Positions 63,761 through 64,000 of a stretch of DNA of 64,000 nt are shown here, one piece after another. The stretch spans positions 7,418,001 to 7,482,000 of the forward strand of contig OY754466.1 in the NCBI GenBank assembly GCA_963575645.1, written 5' to 3'. Under the pieces are notes generated by a model. The model worked only from the letters and a program-made list of their open reading frames with translations. It had not been told where the DNA came from and made no database searches. A program made the translations under genes and the position numbers. This DNA comes from Xanthostigma xanthostigma. Taxonomy: Eukaryota; Arthropoda; Insecta; Raphidioptera; Raphidiidae. Position 1 is the stretch's first letter, and each line of letters starts with the position of its first letter.

Positions 63761-64000
63761 AAGTTCGTTCTTATGTAATATGTTTGATTAAAAAATAATG
63801 ATTCTCACAATACACAAGACCTGTTGTAGAACATAAAAAGAATATATAAAAAATAAATAGCATTTAAATTAGTTAATATATTTGGGATTAAATAGAAGTA
63901 CAATATTAAGTCTACGACTGTGAAATTTTTGGTAATCTCCAGTCACAAAAATTGGAACTATTTTATCGAATGGTAGTAAAACCTAAGGGTACTTCTATTT

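Overview
This is AT-rich nuclear DNA from an insect. The evidence is a group of C2H2 zinc-finger genes with the insect-type ZAD domain, short introns, and a mitochondrial complex I subunit gene (NDUFA1) with insect-like sequence. The abundant non-autonomous Helitrons (A|T insertion, TC start, hairpin and CTAG end) and the Harbinger, hAT and mariner MITEs are what one meets in moths and butterflies. Lepidoptera is therefore my best guess, but that is an inference and not proven by the sequence.

Layout: bases 1 to about 27,000 form a gene desert built almost wholly of DNA transposons, MITEs, Helitrons, a LINE tail and palindromic satellite DNA. One good candidate coding exon of an unidentified plus-strand gene lies in it (19338-19538). 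The gene-bearing part follows, nearly all on the minus strand: two ZAD zinc-finger genes (27494-29251 and 30861-32733), a BTB/POZ gene (34063-34749), a BTB/BACK-like gene with a recent in-frame tandem duplication (37931-39415), a membrane-anchored JmjC-type dioxygenase gene split over at least three exons (51246-55398), and a third ZAD zinc-finger gene (60185-62164). NDUFA1 (63436-63657) is on the plus strand at the right end. The ZAD proteins are expected to be nuclear DNA-binding regulators, and the BTB proteins may act as adaptors. I see no operon-like or pathway link between neighbours; the ZAD genes look like a family grown by duplication.

About 40 mobile elements or repeat copies could be bounded. 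Five hAT elements have perfect 8-bp target duplications, several Harbinger-type elements have TAA or TTA duplications, and mariner-type elements have TA. The most unusual items are: (1) a Helitron subfamily that carries a tRNA-Lys(CTT)-derived segment at the same internal place in three copies; (2) a CCCGGG-bounded block with a 63-bp tandem repeat whose units are themselves palindromic; (3) the JmjC gene, whose second exon holds a one-base frame slip at a run of six C and whose third exon lies only about 10 bp from a long inverted-repeat MITE; (4) long inverted-repeat MITEs directly downstream of two ZAD genes; (5) a 22-bp imperfect palindrome flanked by an exact 8-bp duplication; and (6) the same 186-bp element inserted into two different transposons 0.5 kb apart. 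No CRISPR, rRNA or clearly functional tRNA gene was seen, and no capsid- or envelope-bearing element was recognised.
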